From assembly GCA_023246555.1 (NCBI GenBank), contig JAHFIC010000004.1, forward strand, positions 1-39,343: 39,343 bases of DNA, given 5' to 3'. A model generated the notes under the pieces. The model did not search any database. It had not been told where the DNA came from and saw nothing but the letters and a program-made list of their open reading frames with translations. Of the stretch, positions 31,090 to 39,343 are shown piece after piece; positions within the stretch are counted from its first letter, which is position 1, and every line of letters begins with the position of its first letter. This DNA comes from Candidatus Magasanikiibacteriota bacterium (GTDB taxonomy: Bacteria > Patescibacteriota > Patescibacteriia > Magasanikbacterales > UBA922). The position numbers were made by a program, and so were the translations under genes.

Positions 31090-32420
31090 AACATGTCCAC
31101 TTCATCGGCATTTGCGGTGTTGCCATGTCGGCCTTGGCCATTGCCTGCAAAAAAGCCGACTGGCACGTCACTGGCTCGGACGCCGGATTTTTCCCTCCCG
31201 TTTCGACGGCGCTCACACACGCCGGTATTTCTTTTTACCCCGGCTGGCATCCGGAAAAAATGGGTATACCTGATCTCGTGGTGGTCGGCAATGTCGCGAG
31301 TTCCACGAATCCGGAATGGCTTGTCGTACAGGAAAAAAAAATCCCCTACCTCTCGTATCCGGAATTTATCGCCAAATACCTTGTGAAACCAATATCCGTC
31401 GTCTGCGCCGGTACCTATGGTAAAACGACCAGCGCTGCACTGTTGACATGGATCCTCACACAGGCCGGAAAAAATCCGAGTTATCTGTTTGGCGGACTCG
31501 CGATCGACGCGTTTGATTCAGCTGCGCTTACTGATAGCGACATAAGCGTCCTCGAAGGCGACGAATACAAAAGCGCGCGCTGGGACAATCGGCCGAAATT
31601 CGCGCACTACTCCCCCACCCATCTCATTCTGACCGGCATCTCCTGGGATCATGCCGATGTGTATCCAACCGAGGAATCGTACAAAAAGGTGTTTGCTGAG
31701 CTTCTCCAATCTGTACCAAAAAACGGTGTTGTGATCGCGGCCGGCAAAACCTATGGTTCAGATGCCAATCTGCCTTGGCGCTACGAAAATGTGAACTCCC
31801 CGCCGCAGGGAATTGCTTTTGCTATCGTTCACGATAAAAAAACCTACCATGTTGAAAGTCCGATGCTTGGTGAATACCAAGCCGCGAATATTACCGGCTG
31901 TTTTGCCATGGCGCACGCGCTTGGAATTGACGCGGAAACAACCATTGCCGCTATAAAAAATTTCCAAGGACTCAAGCGCCGACTCGAAAAACGACTCGAT
32001 GGACCGATCACCATTTTCGACGATATCGCCCACTCCCCCGCCAAGGCCAAGGCGACGCTCGCAACGCTCAGAAAAATTTATTCAGGAAAAATTGTCGCGG
32101 TCTTTGAACCGAATACTGGAAATCGGAAAACGATCGCTCTCTCAAGTTATGCTGACGCCTTCAATAACGCCAATGAAGTAATTATCCCTGCATTGACAAA
32201 AATCAAAAAAGATGTGAATGATGAAGGTGCCACCATGGATGGCGAGGGGTTGTGTGCAGTCATTGGGAAAATTCACCACAATGCCCAATATATCGGCGAT
32301 GATGTGAAACTGATCGATCATATCCGGCGCATAGTACAGTCAGGTGATGTAGTGGTATTCCTCGGTTCCCATGGATTTCGCGGGATAATCGACGTATTAA
32401 TAAAAAAATTACACCTATGA
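31086..32420 (+). CDS. mpl: Mur ligase of the MurC/Mpl type
   Basis: A 444-aa ligase of the peptidoglycan Mur family. GICGVAMSALA is at the N-terminal nucleotide-sugar site, the P-loop reads GTYGKTTSA (Tyr where His is usual), and EGDEYKSARWDNRPKF with DHADVYPTEESYKKVF follows Mpl (murein tripeptide ligase) more than MurC. FDDIAHSPAK and VFEPNTGNRK mark the C-terminal domain. It could recycle wall peptides or serve as the cell's MurC. ATG 31086 overlaps the preceding stop (ATGA) and the downstream Nudix gene overlaps it by 4 bp, so the operon is tightly coupled. The Mpl/MurC assignment is uncertain. Confidence 0.85.
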   Translation: MKHVHFIGICGVAMSALAIACKKADWHVTGSDAGFFPPVSTALTHAGISFYPGWHPEKMGIPDLVVVGNVASSTNPEWLVVQEKKIPYLSYPEFIAKYLVKPISVVCAGTYGKTTSAALLTWILTQAGKNPSYLFGGLAIDAFDSAALTDSDISVLEGDEYKSARWDNRPKFAHYSPTHLILTGISWDHADVYPTEESYKKVFAELLQSVPKNGVVIAAGKTYGSDANLPWRYENVNSPPQGIAFAIVHDKKTYHVESPMLGEYQAANITGCFAMAHALGIDAETTIAAIKNFQGLKRRLEKRLDGPITIFDDIAHSPAKAKATLATLRKIYSGKIVAVFEPNTGNRKTIALSSYADAFNNANEVIIPALTKIKKDVNDEGATMDGEGLCAVIGKIHHNAQYIGDDVKLIDHIRRIVQSGDVVVFLGSHGFRGIIDVLIKKLHL

Positions 32421-32995
32421 AAATCCCATCCCAAGCAAAACGCGTTTTCAAAGGAAAAATTTTTGACGTCTACCAATGGGAACAACAAATGTTTGATGGC
32501 TCTCATGAAACATTTGAAATGCTCAAACGCCCAGATACGGTGCAAATCATCGCGACGGGCGATGAAAAAATATTTATTGCAAAAGAACAGCAGCCAAATC
32601 GGACCGAGCCGTATCTTACGTTGTTCGGCGGCCGAGTTGACGATGGCGAGGAACCGCTTGCCGCGGCCAAACGGGAACTTTTGGAAGAAGCCGGTATGAC
32701 TACGAACGATTGGGAACTCTGGTGTACGAAAGAACCAGCAAGCAAAATTGAATGGACGGTATACACATTTATTGCCCGCGGATGCAAACAAACCCATGCG
32801 CAGTGCCTTGACGCGGGAGAAAAAATTACTCTCCATGAAGTAAACCTTGATGAATTTGTCACCAACGCGACACACCCATCATTTCGCAATCTTGGTATTA
32901 CCTGGGAACTCTTACGGCTTCAGCTTGAACCAAAAAAGCTGGAGGAATTTAAGAAAAAACTGTTTATTTCCCCTCATCCGCCACTTCAGCAGTAA
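32417..32995 (+). CDS. Nudix hydrolase, ADP-ribose pyrophosphatase-like
   Basis: A 192-aa protein with a full Nudix box (GGRVDDGEEPLAAAKRELLE followed by EAGM). The IFDVYQWEQQMFDGSHETFEM lead and position of the box resemble ADP-ribose/nucleotide-sugar pyrophosphatases. ATG 32417 overlaps the Mur ligase stop (ATGA). Placement in the wall operon suggests a sugar-nucleotide substrate, but this is inference. Its end overlaps the convergent Zn-ribbon gene by 32 bp. Confidence 0.9.
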   Translation: MKIPSQAKRVFKGKIFDVYQWEQQMFDGSHETFEMLKRPDTVQIIATGDEKIFIAKEQQPNRTEPYLTLFGGRVDDGEEPLAAAKRELLEEAGMTTNDWELWCTKEPASKIEWTVYTFIARGCKQTHAQCLDAGEKITLHEVNLDEFVTNATHPSFRNLGITWELLRLQLEPKKLEEFKKKLFISPHPPLQQ

Positions 32996-33131
32996 CGCCG
33001 CTATCCACCACATCCAGAATCAGAAGCGAAATGCCGCAGTGATTGCACTCCACCACCTGATCTTTCACAAGCGGCTGCGGGAGCGCTGAAAGATCGACTG
33101 AATTTTTGCATTCTGGACAAATCAACGTCAT
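32964..33131 (-). CDS. small LysW-like zinc-ribbon protein
   Basis: A 55-aa protein beginning MTLICPECKNSV, with a second knuckle VECNHCG, so four Cys can bind one zinc. The following strand SLLILDVV is as in LysW/ArgW amino-group carriers. The true carriers end in EDWGE with a modifiable Glu; this one ends VADEGK, so a carrier role is doubtful. A longer frame from 33194 adds a hydrophobic stretch that I reject, since homology starts at the ATG at 33131. A -10-like TATACT lies about 30 bp upstream. It overlaps the Nudix 3' end by 32 bp. Confidence 0.7.
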   Translation of the reverse strand: MTLICPECKNSVDLSALPQPLVKDQVVECNHCGISLLILDVVDSGVTAEVADEGK

Positions 33132-33179
33132 AAAAATAAAAGAAAAATACGAAAACAGTATAACCAGAACTTGAATGAT

Positions 33180-34028
33180 ATGCAAACTCCACAAGAATCA
33201 TTCCCGGCGCTCGCGCATGCACTTGGTGTTCCAAGCATTTTTTTGAAACGGGAAGACCTTCACCCGCTTGGTTCTCACAAAGGGCGGTCGATTCCACCAA
33301 TGATAGAGCACTATGTGGCCAATGGAGTCCGTAATTTTGTTATTTCCTCGTCCGGTAACGCCGCGATTGCCGCGGTAAAAACACTGCCGGAAGGTTGTAC
33401 GCTGAAAATACTTATCGGCGAGAAGATTGGTGTTGAAAAAGAGAAGCAATTGAAAAAAGAGATCGGAAATCAAAAATCAATTATTTTGGAAAAACGAAAA
33501 AATCCGAAACAAACGGCGTTTCTCATGGAGAAAAATGGACAAGCAAAGAACCTCCGCCAATCGACGGACGATACGGCGCTATCGGGGTACGAATCGCTTG
33601 CCGAAGAATTAAAAGCGATCCCAAACCTCCAAGCAGTGTTTATTCCAACCTCATCGGGCACGACCGCTCAAGCGCTCGGAAAAAACCTGCCCGGCGTGCA
33701 AATCCATATTGTCCAAACCGCCGCCGTGCACCCGATCGCGGAGACTTTTGATAAAAATTTTATTCCGCAAAAAAACAGCGTGGCAAACGCAATCGTCGAT
33801 GCCGTCGCCCACCGAAAAAACGCCGTCATACGAGCCGTCAAACAATCCGGTGGTTCCGGTTGGGTTGTTTCGGACGATGAGATACAAAAAGCGGCCATAA
33901 TCGTAAAAGAAACCATCGGCCTCGGTATCTCCCCAAATAGCGCTCTCTCGATCGCCGGACTTGGCAAAGCCATAAACCATGCTTGGCGATTTCCCGATTC
34001 AGTCGCCTGTCTCACGACTGGCGCGTAG
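33180..34028 (+). CDS. PLP-dependent fold-type II enzyme (threonine synthase/cysteine synthase-like)
   Basis: A 282-aa enzyme. The Schiff-base lysine lies in KREDLHPLGSHKGRSI, the phosphate-binding loop is SSSGNAAIAAV, the second glycine-rich loop is PTSSGTTAQAL and the C-terminal CLTTG contacts the cofactor ring. The short length and GSHKGR motif (rather than GSFKDR) make the substrate uncertain; threonine-synthase-like or Cys/Ser lyase activity are options. ATG 33180 is preferred over TTG 33171. A weak TATAAC lies 15 bp upstream. Its 3' end overlaps the convergent methyltransferase by 17 bp. Confidence 0.85.
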   Translation: MQTPQESFPALAHALGVPSIFLKREDLHPLGSHKGRSIPPMIEHYVANGVRNFVISSSGNAAIAAVKTLPEGCTLKILIGEKIGVEKEKQLKKEIGNQKSIILEKRKNPKQTAFLMEKNGQAKNLRQSTDDTALSGYESLAEELKAIPNLQAVFIPTSSGTTAQALGKNLPGVQIHIVQTAAVHPIAETFDKNFIPQKNSVANAIVDAVAHRKNAVIRAVKQSGGSGWVVSDDEIQKAAIIVKETIGLGISPNSALSIAGLGKAINHAWRFPDSVACLTTGA

Positions 34029-34686
34029 CGATCGAGACGATATTCATTCCCCGGGCATCAAATTGCTTTTCCACGACCAGCCCGGCGATCTCGCACCACT
34101 TCGCGATATCTTCCGGCGTATAAGCGTAGTACAGCCGCTCGCCAATCACCGCTCCGCGAGCGTCTTTCCACGGCACTATCATCTCCCGATCAATACTTCC
34201 TAATCTCCATTTTCCCGTTTCTAATTTCTTCTTCGCCCAACCTGAATGCAGATTCCAATTCGTCATGACGAGCATTCCGCGTGGTTTCAATACTCGCCGA
34301 ATCTCGCGAAGAGTTTGTACGCGCTCCTTGTCTGCCGAAAGATGGTGAAACGCCGCTAGGCAAAAAACGATGTCGAACGATTCATCGGGGCAAGGAATCC
34401 GCGTCATCTCGCCCAATCGAACATCAATATCCGGAAAACGCGCTCGCGCCAGCTCGAGCAGGGCTTCGCTAAAATCCACACCGACGTATTCAATATCCTT
34501 GACTGTTCCTTTTTCTACAAATGCCTGGTACAGTCGCGCATTGCCACAGGCCAAATCCAACACCCGACTGTCCGGTTTCGCATACGCGGCGAGGACAAAG
34601 ATCTCCTCTGTTACACGGGATCGCGTTTTTGAAAAACGCTCTCCGATGATATTATAAACATTTTGGTTATTAGAATTGTCTATAAT
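34012..34686 (-). CDS. class I SAM-dependent methyltransferase, start codon unclear
   Basis: A SAM-binding Rossmann methyltransferase with motif I RVLDLACGNARLY, acidic GVDFSEALLELAR, motif IV FDIVFCLAAFHHL and REIRRVLKPRGMLVMTNW. The nearest canonical start (GTG 34563) cuts into motif I. The frame upstream reads a convincing N-terminus (NVYNIIGERFSKTRSRVTEEIF), open through 34686 but without ATG, GTG or TTG. Candidates are ATT 34686 or ATA 34683, overlapping the stop codon (TAG 34682-34680) of the giant upstream gene, so translation may depend on coupling. An out-of-frame ATG at 34661 leads quickly to a stop. A heptad-repeat segment encodes KLETGKWRLGS. Confidence 0.7.
   Translation of the reverse strand: MIDNSNNQNVYNIIGERFSKTRSRVTEEIFVLAAYAKPDSRVLDLACGNARLYQAFVEKGTVKDIEYVGVDFSEALLELARARFPDIDVRLGEMTRIPCPDESFDIVFCLAAFHHLSADKERVQTLREIRRVLKPRGMLVMTNWNLHSGWAKKKLETGKWRLGSIDREMIVPWKDARGAVIGERLYYAYTPEDIAKWCEIAGLVVEKQFDARGMNIVSIATRQS
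34199..34233. repeat. five degenerate heptanucleotide repeats in the methyltransferase gene
   Basis: Five 7-bp units of approximate form TCYNRTT, in frame, encoding KKKLETGKWRLG on the minus strand, a variable insertion between core strands. Confidence 0.5.
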
Positions 34687-37600
34687 ATAAGAGCGAAGAA
34701 CTTAAACAACTGTTTTAATCGGTTGCCTGTCGGAGCGCTTGACGATGAATGACAATCGCTCGGGCATGAGCCGGTTGATTCTCCATAATCGCATGTGCCG
34801 TTGCCATTGCAGGCGGTCCAACTGCCGCTTCCGCCGCAGTCAGATGGACAAGAACTATAAGACTCATTGGATTCGCAAGCGCCGTTGTTGTTGCAGGAAC
34901 TACTGCCGCCGCCGCAGTCAGATGGACAAGCTGAGTATGATTCGTTTGAGTCGCAGACGTTGTTGTAGTTGCATCCTGACGATCCGCAATCGCTTGGACA
35001 CGAACCAGTTGATTCTCCATAATCGCATGTGCCGTTGCCATTGCAGGCGGTATTCCCGCTTCCCGCGCAGTCCGATGGGCAGGATGTTGTCGACTCATTT
35101 GAATCACAAACACGATTGTTGTTGCAGTTCGCTGTGGTGCTACCACTGCTCGCGCACCCGCTAGGACAACCATTATTATCATAGGTGCACCATTGCGTTG
35201 TGGATCCGGGCGCAGGACATGCGCTACAAGCATTTGGGTTACTGCACGTCACGCTGTTTTTCACACATGAATTGGTGGTACTGTTCCATGTCCAGTCTGG
35301 ACCGCAGGAGGAGCTTGTTCCGCCACCGCCGCTTGAAGCGCAAGGCGCGCTTGAACTATTAGAATAACAGGCCGAGGTCGAGTCGCACCACGTGAAGTTA
35401 TGCGCCTCGCAAGTGGAGCGAGAAGTGCATTTTACCGGCATGGCCGAACAGGAGCTTGAACTGCAATCATTCGGACATCCGGTTCCCGTTTCACCGCTAT
35501 CGCAGATCCCGTCGTTATCGCACTTAGGCGCGCAGTCAGTGACACACGATGTGACGGTTTCTCCGCTATCGCAGATGTTATTCCCGCAATATCCGCCGAC
35601 AGTTGTTTGGCACGAAACCGGACAGCCATCGCCAGTCCACTGGCACCATTTTGTCGCGCTCGATGTGCGGCATGCGTCACACGCCTTTGGCGCTGAACAC
35701 ACAACTCCATCGCGCACGCAGGACCGCGCTTCAAGATCATAGTGCCAGCCGCTCCCGCCGCAATAGGTTGTTGTGTCTGATGAGCAATCAGACGGACAGG
35801 AAGCGATGGTTTCATTGCTATCGCAGGTGCCATTCTTATTGCAAGTCGTCCCCGAGCACGCGGCGCTTTGGCAGGCGCCGTTGCACCAGTAAAACCCATG
35901 TGAAGTGCAGTCAACCTGGGTCGTACAGGCCGATGGGGTCGCGGTGCAAAAAGATGTTATTGTACCCGTACAATCATAAGGACATTTGGTTGAAGTTTCT
36001 CCCGGATCGCACACCGCGTTTCCGCAGAACGCTCCGCCGTCTTTGCAGGCTGACGCCGAACAACTATTGCCGCACCAGTATGAACCGCGGCCGATACATC
36101 CGGTCTTTGTTCTACAGTAATATGGGCTGCCATTACAAAGCGGATCTTCTCCCGGGGCGCAGTCTTGAAGACAAGATTCTGTAGTTTCTCGTCCGTTGCA
36201 AGCGCCATCACCGCACCACGGCGTCGCCGGGCATTCAGACGGACAAATGGTTGATGTTTCGGATCCGCCACAGACACCATCCCCATTGCACACAGTGGTA
36301 GAACCGCAATCTGAAGGACAGGAGCCGGAAGATTCTCCGTACTCGCAACTGCCGTCGTTGTCACAAGCCGTAGTTCCGCCGCAGTCAGAGCGGCAAGAAT
36401 CATAGGTTTCATTTGATTCGCAAACGCCGTTGCTATTGCAAACAAGCGCCACGGTATCGCAATCGGACGGGCAACTTTCTGCGGTTTCACTGCTATCGCA
36501 GATATTGTTGCCGCAGATTGGCGTTATGGGTTGTTCATCCGGAACACACGATCCATAAATACTGCAACCCTGCTGATCGATTGTGATGTCACGATGCATC
36601 GCGCTAGGGCATGGACTTGGCCGCGTCGGACAAGCAATCGGCTTTGGCTCTGGCGGCAAAACACATGACCAATCAGCGCACGGATTTTTTCTCTTATCAG
36701 GAGGCAATGGCGCTTCTCCCGGCGCGCATATTCTTGGCATCACTGCCGGACAAATCGGCGACTGACATTCGGAATAAATGGTACAGCCGTTTTGATCAAC
36801 GCTTTCGCTTCTAAATAGTCCGACCTGACAATCAACTGGTTTCGCCGGACAGCGATTTTTTTCTATCGGAATACATCCGCCCGGAACCCAGCAGCCATCG
36901 ACTTTTTGTTTCGTCTCGCGGTATTCTCCATTCGGACAGGAAAGATACGAAGTTATCGGACAAATCCGAGTATCAAAAGAAGCACAAGAACGCGACCCTT
37001 CATCCCAAAATTGGCCATGTCCACAACCCCGCCGATTATCCTTTTCACAACGTCTCAAGAGATAATCATAGTAAAATCCTTCTTCGCACGAAGCAATGTT
37101 CGTTGGCACGCAATCTCGCTTCCCGCTATCCCAGAAAAACCCGCTTGAACAAACTTGCGCAACATTAGTCGTACAATCCTGCGGATAGGAAATGGTCCCA
37201 TTTGAACCAATGGTTGGTTTACAGTTTTCTGTCTCATTTGTTTTTCGACAAATCCCTTGCCCGCCATCCCAATAAAATCCGGTGCCACAGGCAATAAACC
37301 TCTCTGGGGGCTTAAAGAATGGATCTGTCAGGCAATTTTTTCCATCCCAATATGTGCCAACGGCACAGGATTGCTGAACCGATGTTTCGGTCGTTGATAC
37401 GCATCGCGCCTGTCCAGCATCCCAGAAAAAACCTGGGGCACAGGCAACCGGCTGTAATGCCACAGTGATCCACTGGCACTCTGGCACTTTCTGGTTTTTA
37501 CGACAATAAGTCTCACATGATTCTGAGGTGTTGCACCTCGCCGCAAGCGGATTATCCAGCTCATATCGCGCTTTTTCCAATTCAATATTTTTACGCTCGC

Positions 37601-39343
37601 GTTCCAAATCATCGCCCATGACCTCGCGCTGATGGCGCAGTTCCTGATCCAAAAACTGAGTCTGGATCGACTGACAGGTCTTGTCACAGCCAAATGGATC
37701 AAGACTCAATCTGGCCTCAAACAGGCGCTTTTGTTCGGCATAGCGCTCATTGAGACGGGCATACGAGTCCTGGATTTTTTCTTCCCACAACTGTTTTCTG
37801 GTATCAAAATTATCCCACTTTGTCTCATTCAATTTTCGGAAAAACTCATCATTTTCCTGCCGTTCAACCCGATCTGTTTGATGCCGCAGTTCTCGCTCTT
37901 CATAATCAATTTGGGAACGGGCAATCTGGCGTGATCGCTCTTCCTCCAGCCGCTGTTGTTCGATTTTTCTCCATTTGAACTGCAAAGCGTTTTGAAACTC
38001 CGGATCATAGGCCTTGATACTGTCGATCGCAACCTGTGGAGCTGAAACGAAGCGCTCGTACACCCGATCAAACTCTTCCGGCCGCTCGGCATCGCGAACA
38101 TAGGTCGCGAGCTTATCAATCTTTTGCTTGACAATGGCGGATTTCACCTCCGGGCTGATTTCGATCGCTTCAATCGAAGCAATGTCCTGCGGATCGAGCG
38201 AGGCATAGCGCTCGGCAAATCGCTCGCCCTCGCGGCGATACCGCGCCTCGACTTCGCCTGTCATTTGATTTTCTAGAGACTCCAGGAAGCCGCTTTTTTC
38301 CGGGTCGCCCTGCACCTCTTGTTCGAGTTCACGCAAAAGTGCAAATGTTTTAGGAGTCGGATTTTCGATCATTTTTCGCGACAATGCGGTAAACAGTTCT
38401 GCTTGATTTTGCGAGGTCGCGTCAGTAAAACGCGCCTTAAACGCGGTCACGGCCTTTTCATGGGCATCCGCCAAATCTTTTGCCACGACACTTCCCTGCG
38501 TCAAGCGATTGCGAAAATCTTCGAGGGCAATAACTTGTCCGGCATCGGACAAATCACGATGTTCAATAAGAGACGCTTTCACGACCGGATCCTGTATCTG
38601 TTCGAACTTGCGTTCAAATTTTTTCGAAACCAACTCTTTCGCCTCCTCGAGCTTCTCGAGCACGTCTGATGGCACATTGGACGTATTCTTGATATCTTCA
38701 AGAAGCGTAAACAACCGTATGTCATCGCCTGGAGAAAACTCCACATACCGCTTCAATTGCTCCGCCCTCACTATTGGCGGCAAATTTTTCACCCGCATCT
38801 CGAACTGCTCGACAGTATTTTTCTTCGCTAGTGCCACCGCCTCTTTGATATTGTCCGGCGCGACGTCGCTCATTGACGTGAGAATAACCAAGTGGCGCAG
38901 ATCTCGAAGGTCAGATCCGGTTTGCTTTTTAAGCGCCTGTGTGAGCCGCTCACTCGCCGCCTCGGGAGTAGGGTCCACCATACCGAGCACGTTCACGAAA
39001 TTTTCGGTCATTTTGCTTTTGTTTTCATTGATCACAGTGACAAGCTGTTCGGTTTCTTTCGATACGGTCTCACCTTCGCCTTCAGCCACGAAAGCGGCTG
39101 CTGTGATCACTGTCTCCTGAAGCGTATCAAGAATTTTTTGTTCTTTAATATGCTTATCAGCAAAGTTATCCATGAGGGCCGCGACAGCTTCTGGATCTTC
39201 TTCCCGCTCTTTGCTCAAGTCAGCCGCCGCACTGCTTACATCAGAAAGTCGCCCCTCAGAGCGCTCAATCGCAGCCGCAATCACATCGGCGTCCACGGCG
39301 CTAACACCCTTCTCGTCCACAAGCTGTTTCACTTCCCACAGCT
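34680..39343 (-). CDS. giant Cys-rich repeat surface protein (5' end outside window)
   Basis: At least 1,553 residues, open at the right edge. The N-terminal ~500 visible residues are helical and charged (DUF5667-like region) and continue into a long coiled coil (about 37960-37560, EERSRQIARSQIDYEERELR). A Cys-rich part follows with six or more C-x2-G-x-F/Y-W-D-x5-C units (about 37450-36990) and other four-Cys modules. Then come fourteen units of the form C-x3-4-C-(D/E)-x2-E-(S/T)-x3-C-P-x-(D/E)-C (about 36520-34720). The N-terminus is missing, so export cannot be checked, but the Cys density and repeat style fit an extracellular adhesin or stalk. No C-terminal membrane helix is present; it ends RLKQLFKFFALIL. 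The methyltransferase overlaps its stop. Confidence 0.85.
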   Translation of the reverse strand, partial: LWEVKQLVDEKGVSAVDADVIAAAIERSEGRLSDVSSAAADLSKEREEDPEAVAALMDNFADKHIKEQKILDTLQETVITAAAFVAEGEGETVSKETEQLVTVINENKSKMTENFVNVLGMVDPTPEAASERLTQALKKQTGSDLRDLRHLVILTSMSDVAPDNIKEAVALAKKNTVEQFEMRVKNLPPIVRAEQLKRYVEFSPGDDIRLFTLLEDIKNTSNVPSDVLEKLEEAKELVSKKFERKFEQIQDPVVKASLIEHRDLSDAGQVIALEDFRNRLTQGSVVAKDLADAHEKAVTAFKARFTDATSQNQAELFTALSRKMIENPTPKTFALLRELEQEVQGDPEKSGFLESLENQMTGEVEARYRREGERFAERYASLDPQDIASIEAIEISPEVKSAIVKQKIDKLATYVRDAERPEEFDRVYERFVSAPQVAIDSIKAYDPEFQNALQFKWRKIEQQRLEEERSRQIARSQIDYEERELRHQTDRVERQENDEFFRKLNETKWDNFDTRKQLWEEKIQDSYARLNERYAEQKRLFEARLSLDPFGCDKTCQSIQTQFLDQELRHQREVMGDDLERERKNIELEKARYELDNPLAARCNTSESCETYCRKNQKVPECQWITVALQPVACAPGFFWDAGQARCVSTTETSVQQSCAVGTYWDGKNCLTDPFFKPPERFIACGTGFYWDGGQGICRKTNETENCKPTIGSNGTISYPQDCTTNVAQVCSSGFFWDSGKRDCVPTNIASCEEGFYYDYLLRRCEKDNRRGCGHGQFWDEGSRSCASFDTRICPITSYLSCPNGEYRETKQKVDGCWVPGGCIPIEKNRCPAKPVDCQVGLFRSESVDQNGCTIYSECQSPICPAVMPRICAPGEAPLPPDKRKNPCADWSCVLPPEPKPIACPTRPSPCPSAMHRDITIDQQGCSIYGSCVPDEQPITPICGNNICDSSETAESCPSDCDTVALVCNSNGVCESNETYDSCRSDCGGTTACDNDGSCEYGESSGSCPSDCGSTTVCNGDGVCGGSETSTICPSECPATPWCGDGACNGRETTESCLQDCAPGEDPLCNGSPYYCRTKTGCIGRGSYWCGNSCSASACKDGGAFCGNAVCDPGETSTKCPYDCTGTITSFCTATPSACTTQVDCTSHGFYWCNGACQSAACSGTTCNKNGTCDSNETIASCPSDCSSDTTTYCGGSGWHYDLEARSCVRDGVVCSAPKACDACRTSSATKWCQWTGDGCPVSCQTTVGGYCGNNICDSGETVTSCVTDCAPKCDNDGICDSGETGTGCPNDCSSSSCSAMPVKCTSRSTCEAHNFTWCDSTSACYSNSSSAPCASSGGGGTSSSCGPDWTWNSTTNSCVKNSVTCSNPNACSACPAPGSTTQWCTYDNNGCPSGCASSGSTTANCNNNRVCDSNESTTSCPSDCAGSGNTACNGNGTCDYGESTGSCPSDCGSSGCNYNNVCDSNESYSACPSDCGGGSSSCNNNGACESNESYSSCPSDCGGSGSWTACNGNGTCDYGESTGSCPSDCHSSSSAPTGNRLKQLFKFFALIL
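34774..35051. repeat. identical 44-bp direct repeat in the Cys-rich tail
   Basis: The 44 bp at 34774-34817 recur exactly at 35008-35051, including third codon positions. They encode ACNGNGTCDYGESTG in the 11th and 14th Cys modules. This indicates recent duplication or gene conversion within the repeat array. Confidence 0.8.

Noticed and set aside
32964..33131. True LysW amino-group carrier
   Set aside because: The C-terminal EDWGE needed for the carrier function is absent, so only the zinc-ribbon similarity is claimed.
33132..33194. Hydrophobic N-terminal extension of the zinc-ribbon protein
   Set aside because: The upstream codons overlap the divergent PLP-enzyme start, and zinc-ribbon similarity starts at the ATG at 33131.
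1..39343. tRNA, rRNA, transposase, integrase, phage or replication-origin signals
   Set aside because: I looked for T-loop and anticodon patterns, rRNA words, transposase motifs and DnaA-box clusters and saw none I could support by eye; a covariance-model scan would be needed to exclude a divergent tRNA.

Overview
The window looks like a chromosomal segment of a Patescibacteria (CPR) bacterium. The evidence is compact convergent or overlapping genes, a DUF8128-type membrane protein next to a tiny two-helix protein, a sortase-free giant Cys-rich surface protein, short Muc/Mur-type wall genes, and many genes without Shine-Dalgarno sequences. An ABY1-like lineage (Uhrbacteria or Magasanikbacteria type) fits best, but this is inference. 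UGA is used as a stop, so the code is standard. No rRNA, tRNA, CRISPR array or transposase was seen.

Layout. 1-9540 (minus strand): a partial secreted protein; dnaG-rpoD; then a long run dus - Ca2+/cation antiporter - GCS2-like ligase - pyrG - two small unknown genes, ended by an intrinsic terminator. 9599-13611 (plus): a sigma70 promoter, a cobalamin riboswitch and a terminator-like platform lead into two DUF4430 (transcobalamin beta-domain type) surface proteins and a predicted ECF-type membrane S component. I read this as a B12 capture and uptake system, and it is the strongest candidate here for a little-described system. 13561-21631 (minus): DUF8128-type protein, 59-aa membrane protein between two ~9-bp repeat arrays, secF, an unusual secD carrying inserted parvulin domains, a Nudix gene and secA. 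21675-22917 (plus): a structured leader with a 58-aa membrane peptide, then a HAD hydrolase with its own promoter and terminator. 22922-25607 (minus): murB - unknown - hpf. 25609-28435: ATP-grasp enzyme interrupted in frame by palindromic repeats, PEBP protein, a 38-aa membrane peptide on the minus strand, NlpC/P60-like protein. 28432-29109: GC-rich unknown gene. 29261-32995 (plus): mraY - Ate1-like transferase - mpl-like ligase - Nudix. 32964-34686: Zn-ribbon protein, PLP enzyme, methyltransferase without a canonical start. 34680-39343 (minus): a giant Cys-rich repeat protein running off the right edge.

Two genome-wide habits stand out. First, short tandem repeats of 7 to 9 bp occur at about a dozen places, most of them inside conserved genes and kept in frame. 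Second, several housekeeping genes have a -10 box only 7-10 nt before the start codon (leaderless or nearly so), while small accessory genes carry strong GGAGG sites, their own promoters and intrinsic terminators.
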